Assembly: GCA_024336345.1 (NCBI GenBank)
Contig: JANFOG010000003.1
Location: 1,804,501-1,868,500 of the forward strand
Source of the DNA: Mariannaea sp. PMI_226
Taxonomy: Eukaryota > Ascomycota > Sordariomycetes > Hypocreales > Nectriaceae
Reading direction: 5' to 3'
Length of the DNA stretch: 64,000 nucleotides
The notes under the pieces were generated by a model. The model was not told where the DNA came from, did no database searches, and worked only from the letters and a program-made list of their open reading frames with translations. Both the position numbers and the translations under genes were made by a program. This document shows positions 59,577 through 64,000 of this stretch, piece after piece. Positions within the stretch are counted from its first letter, which is position 1. Each line of letters starts with the position of its first letter.

Positions 59577-61784
59577 ATGACATCTTCAAGCCAATCCACT
59601 CTCTTTCAAAGGCTACCCCAAGATGTTCCTGATACTCAATACGATGACGATCCACTGCGGCCACTACGCACCGGGCCGAAGGAGGCGAGGATTAGCTTCA
59701 CTGATAAGGCAAAAAGTAAAGCCAGCACACAGCGTGAAAACCTATGGGGCGTGCACTGGAGGTCTCCGGTAACGATGATACTCTTCTTCCTAGGAGCTAC
59801 TGGCTGTGCCATTGGCCATCATTTCTATTACTCCAGGCTCGATGGGACTGTAGTAACTAACACGAGCTCCCGGTGGGACTTGGAGTCCGTGAGAAACGGC
59901 CAAGAGTGGGCGATTCGCTTCGGGACGGCGTTTGCGTTTCTGGTAAAAACCTTGTTTGCAGCTGCTGTAGCCATCGCCTTTCAGCAGAGGCTTTGGGTGA
60001 CAGCTAGAAAGAGGACGATGTCTGTCGCAGGTCTGGACGCCATGTTCGCAGCAGCTAATAGCATAACGAGCCTTACCAACTTTGAGTTTTTACACAAGGC
60101 CAAGGTTGGCGCTGTTTTGGCTATCCTTGTGTGGTAAGTAGGCCATTTCTTTTCCTGGTTACCATTTGTTGGTTTCAACTAGGAACTTGGCTGACGACGA
60201 CCACGATTTTGGCGGCGATTTATATAGGTTGATCCCCCTTTCGGCCCTTGTCACACCGGCGACACTCACTGTGAAGCCATCTACCATCTCCAACTCGAGC
60301 ACCATGCCCATACCTTCAATCAATTTCTCGAATATCGACCCACTCTTTGACTATCAATCGAGTGTCATAGGAAATGATGGCACATCGAGAGACAACGGAA
60401 TCACTCCCTACATGTCTCGCTTGGTCTCATCTACGGCGTCGACGCTGCAGATCTTGCCGATGAATCGGGCCATCATCAACTCGACTTACAAATTGAAGTT
60501 TCATGGGCCTTCTCTGCGTTGTCATAAGCCGTCCAACTCAGTGAACCAGGCCATCTTAGCCGTCCTTAATGCTACGTGGTTTGTCTCTTCCGGAAGGCCG
60601 CTGCCAAAGGACCATGCCTCAGATATGGCCTGGCTGGCATTTGCTCCTGGGCAAAAGATCAACGATGCGGTTGCTACCTCCAAGAAGACGCCTCTGTCAG
60701 ACAGCTGGCTTATGTTTCTGAATTTTGTGGTGACGTGCATAACCCAGCCGCCAATGTTCAAAGACACTCTTCCTAAAATCGATTCTGCAGAGCTCTGTGA
60801 AGGAATCGGCATCCCAGTTGGAGGCAAGACCAGTCTGAAAAATGTATCAACAGTCTTTCCTGGCTTTGAATATTACAACTACGGCCGAATCTGGGTCTGG
60901 GCACAGAATGACACTTATGACTGCATATTGACGGACACTGAATACGATGTCGGCTTCTCCTACTCCGTGTCGGAAAAGGCTCAACGGATCAATCCGAATT
61001 ACAGCTTCAGGTGGACTGATAATGATCTGTATGGAAGCTACTTCCCCATCGCTAATGCGATATCTAACCTGCTTGGCGGTGCTATCCGTGGCTACACTAC
61101 TGGTATCATGTCGTTCAACACGCGGGTGTCGGAGACTGCTATATTCGGCGCCTTTCGGGCTGACACGAAAGCAAAGCAGGCAACACCCTCGGGTTTGGCG
61201 CCCGTCTTGTTGCCTCCTGATATCAAGGCTTTGGCACAGAATAAGTCGGTGAGCGAGCTGATAGAAGAGTTATCGCGGAATGTGACGTTGAGCCTTTTTA
61301 GTGCTGAGAAAATATTGTAAGTTGTCGATGCGTCTCTGTGGATGCTTTGCTGTGTTCCCGCTAATGGTAGGATGTATTCAGATCTTTGAACGAAAATAAA
61401 GCGGTGGTGAATACGACTTCCGGTGTCAATATGTACGTGTACAACACAAGGATCCTTGTCCTCACTTACGCAGCCGTATGGTTACTCTCGTTGCTTGGTG
61501 TGATTGTTGGTTGTGTTGCTTATTTCCAAAATGGCGTGAGCTATGATAGTTCCTTCTCAACGTTTATGTTGACTACAAGGAACAGTCTCTTGGACAAGCT
61601 TGCAATTGGGCATTCAATGGGGTCCATGCCGTTGGCGGATGACATCAAGGACAGAGAGCTCAAGTTTGGTCTGCTGTTGCGTGACGATGACGGAGGAACG
61701 ATGGGCCATGACAATGTAAGACGAGTTGGATTTGGGTTCGAAGACCAAGTTGTCTCACTACAAAAAGGGGCTCGATATTATTAA
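59577..61784 (+). CDS. multispan fungal membrane protein with large extracellular domain
   Basis: Exons are 59577-60133, 60228-61316 and 61382-61784 (682 residues). The introns (94 and 65 nt) have GTAAGT/ATATAG and GTAAGT/TTCAG borders, and splicing restores VWLIPLSALVTPATLTV across the first junction. Four membrane segments are visible: about 65-83, 114-136, 174-200 and 573-597. Between the third and fourth lies a stretch of about 370 residues with several N-glycosylation sites (for example NSS, NFS, NATW, NDT) and paired cysteines, probably facing outward. The layout matches a large Pezizomycotina family often named after DUF3176-like or 'formylmethionine deformylase-like' proteins. Those names have no proven biochemical meaning and I see no enzyme motif. 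Function is unknown. Confidence 0.85.
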
Positions 61785-62686
61785 TGGCTCGGTTTGTGGA
61801 TACAAAATCCCGAGGGAATGCATGCAGAGGGGTACTAATGAAAATTGAGATACATGTATAGTGAAGTGGTGACTCTGCTTCCTCATTTCTAGAAGTGGCG
61901 GCGTTTTGGAGGCTTGTTTTTCTCCCCACCAAACCGCCTCAGTTCATAGTTCAACTAGTTTTGTTTCAACTTATTTTCTACTCCTATTGAGCAGTACTTT
62001 GCTAGTGTTGATGCTCCATCGATGAACAAGATTGTTTGACCAACCAATACAGCAGTCTACCATAACCAAATCAAGTGACATAGGACGGTTCGGAGCTGGC
62101 CAGCAGGGGAATAGTGGCTGATCTTACAGCCATCCCAGCGCCGATTGACACGTCTTGAATGACGAGTGTCGAAAACACCTCGCCAGGGGGATCACACTAC
62201 GCAACTTAGGAAACTCTACTTGACGTTACTAGGAGGAAGGGATAATTATGATATCAACTAAGTAGGTATTTACCGAGCTGCGGTCCGCACGAGGGAACGG
62301 CCCGGGACGGAGCTGACACCGACAAGGGGTCAAGCAAGGCCAACTAAATCTTGGTTAGGTGGTAGTTTCGCTCATTGAGGCGACATCAAGAGCTCCTATA
62401 ATGGTAGTGCTGCTGGAAAATGACTCGCGTGAGGCCCATTGCAGCAATCGCTGAGATTAGCATCCACCGACTTTTGCTTCTTGTCACAAAGCTCTTTACT
62501 AGTATTTTGCAATGAGAAGCTATTCATAGATGAGGAAGCAATGAGCATAGTTAACCCATTATCCTGGCGTCTGGAGATCAGTGTGCTGGGGCGATAAGAA
62601 ATCGTCCTACGGGAGATTCCAGGGCAAATGGGAAAAGCGATGGCCAAGGACGACGAGAGATGAAACATGTTGAATACTGATCACAC

Positions 62687-63075
62687 TCGGTGTGGCGTAC
62701 GGCTGACTGGAAGTGCAACAGGGATGAGTTCCTCGGTGAGCCGTGCGGCTGAAATCCAACCGGGACGATCGATTCGGTGTGGCGTGCGGCTGAGAGCAAT
62801 GTACAGTTGTTTGTTCAAGTATTTATTTACTTATTTAGTTATTCATCCTCTTCATGAGTTGCTTCCTGGTGAGAATTTTGATGTTCCCACTAGTGTCGAA
62901 TTGCTTGGACATGGCAGTCTCCGTGAGAGGCGAATCTGTCCCTTGACATGCGCCTTTATTAGGAGAGGAGGCGAGGGAAAAGACTGCAACAAGCACCGGG
63001 ACAAACAAAAGCAAATATGCTTGAAAACTCCCATATTTCGTGTTTGCCCTCCACATCGGTGACGCGTGCGGCTGA
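62687..63075 (+). repeat. four direct copies of a 20-bp motif TCGGTGNGGCGTGCGGCTGA
   Basis: Copies lie at 62687-62706, 62733-62752, 62774-62793 and 63056-63075. Each begins TCGGTG and ends CGGCTGA, with one to three differences in the middle. The first three are 41-46 bp apart and the fourth lies 282 bp further on. No open frame explains the conservation. Confidence 0.9.
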
Positions 63076-63355
63076 ATGTCGATCACAAGAGCGGGTTCCG
63101 GAGGAGAATCGCCAATTGCATCTTCCCCCACCTTACGGCTGTTCTGTACGCTGTCAAATTTTGAGGCCAGCGTGGGAAGTAAAAAAGTGTTACAGTTTTC
63201 TCATTCACCAGTACGGCTTTTGCTTGAGCCATTTGGCCTGTCGGCAGTAGATTCTTTGCAAGATGAAATGCATATTCACTTGCCACGCTGGTTCGTCGAC
63301 ATTTGTGGATGTCGAGATGATTCCTGTAATGCATTGGGGCTGTCCAGATGAAAAG

Positions 63356-63384
63356 GGGGATCGGGGAACTGCTCCCCGGTCCCC
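63356..63384. repeat. GC-rich hairpin, 12-bp arms
   Basis: GGGGATCGGGGA (63356-63367) pairs with TCCCCGGTCCCC (63373-63384) through a 5-nt loop. The single mismatch would be a G-T pair. Confidence 0.85.
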
Positions 63385-63499
63385 GTCAAGGCCTAAACCT
63401 CATCGCGTCTGTTTGCACAGCAAGTGGCTTCAATTCTCGGTGTGATATAATGCGGTTGATGTGGCACAGAACCCAGATTGCTCTGTACAGTAGTTTGAT

Positions 63500-63533
63500 C
63501 CCGGGGAAGGGGATAGAATCCCACGTCCCCGGG
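63500..63533. repeat. GC-rich hairpin with CCCGGGGA/TCCCCGGG arms
   Basis: The outer 8-bp arms are perfect and an inner GGGAT/ATCCC pair surrounds AGA. It is the second CCCCGGG-type hairpin within 200 bp. A further TTCCCCGGGAA palindrome lies at 63619-63629. Confidence 0.8.
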
Positions 63534-64000
63534 TGAAACTTCAAAAGTGCCCAGAGCCAATCATCTCTGACCGGAATATCAACCGTTCTGATCCGGTAAA
63601 CGGGTGTCATAGCCGTGTTCCCCGGGAATTTTCAATTTATTTTATTTTATTTCTTGCTTTTTGAATGGTTTTTCTTCTTCTGCCCTCTTTTCACAAGCCA
63701 TCAATACACAGTAGGTCCAAAGGCTTGAGTCCTGCATGGGTTTCCCCTATGAGACTGGGACCAAGCGGTCCGGCTCGGTCAAGAAACAAGCAAAAGATCA
63801 GACGTCTGCGACATACCGGCAGCGAAACAGGAAGATGCACCAGTAGCTTCATACTGAAGCCATAATTTCGTTACTCGCCAAGATAACACTTCACATAGGT
63901 CCCGAGTCTTATTTGCTGATCTTTGCTGAACTCCCCACACCGTCGGGCGGGTGAGGGTTGAATGTGCTGAACGGTCAACGATGGAGCTGGCTCATATCCT

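Larger units (their letters stand above)
61785..64000. other. non-coding right end of the window
   Basis: No gene is recognised. It contains the four-copy 20-bp repeat and two GC-rich hairpins listed separately, plus a TTTAT-rich run (62820-62842, 63638-63652). Frames reach at most 131 codons and show no protein features. A gene could begin just beyond 64000. Confidence 0.45.

Noticed and set aside
1..64000. CRISPR arrays, rRNA genes, complete transposons or viral genes
   Set aside because: No regularly spaced repeat array, rRNA signature, transposase or reverse-transcriptase motif was found on either strand.

Overview
The window looks like nuclear DNA of a filamentous ascomycete (Pezizomycotina), most likely a sordariomycete and possibly of the Hypocreales. 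The evidence is short GT..AG introns of about 55-100 nt with CTAAC/CTAAT-like branch sites, C/G-ending codons in the genes, pyrimidine-rich leaders, a tRNA with an intron next to the anticodon, and filamentous-fungus families: Atg3, a HAL4/SAT4-type kinase, an ankyrin-PH oxysterol-binding protein, and a GPI-type GH18 chitinase. The species cannot be fixed from the sequence alone.

Layout. 0.3-5.7 kb: an intron-containing tRNA-Val(CAC), the autophagy E2-like enzyme atg3, and a convergent unrecognised coiled-coil protein. 5.7-25.8 kb: about 20 kb with no intact gene. It holds simple repeats, hairpins and the clear remains of one large gene, a DUF3638-type P-loop protein near 10.3-10.95 kb broken by CAG/CAA-to-stop changes. 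25.8-28.9 kb: a HAL4/SAT4-type kinase with a small, remote first coding exon. 32.4-33.1 kb: a four-helix membrane protein with an inverted-repeat element just upstream. 36.2-40 kb: a head-to-head pair, an O-methyltransferase and a pirin with an unusual membrane-anchor N-terminus. 43.7-46.8 kb: a mucin-like GH18 chitinase with a GPI-type tail but no visible signal peptide. 46.8-51.9 kb: gene-poor, with weak traces of decayed coding DNA. 51.9-61.8 kb: an Osh1/Swh1-type lipid-transfer protein with FFAT motifs, a peroxisomal acyl-CoA thioesterase ending in a PTS1 signal, and a multispan fungal membrane protein. 61.8-64 kb: a non-coding tail with a four-copy 20-bp repeat and GC-rich hairpins.

Most intact genes are housekeeping: autophagy, ion and signalling control, sterol/lipid transfer, fatty-acid breakdown and wall remodelling. 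They do not form one operon-like system. The only pair whose layout suggests joint work is the divergent O-methyltransferase/pirin pair, possibly acting on phenolics, which is inference. No complete transposon, CRISPR array, biosynthetic cluster core enzyme or virus-like gene was seen. All exon borders were set by hand from splice signals and reading frame, and each multi-exon model sums to a whole number of codons.
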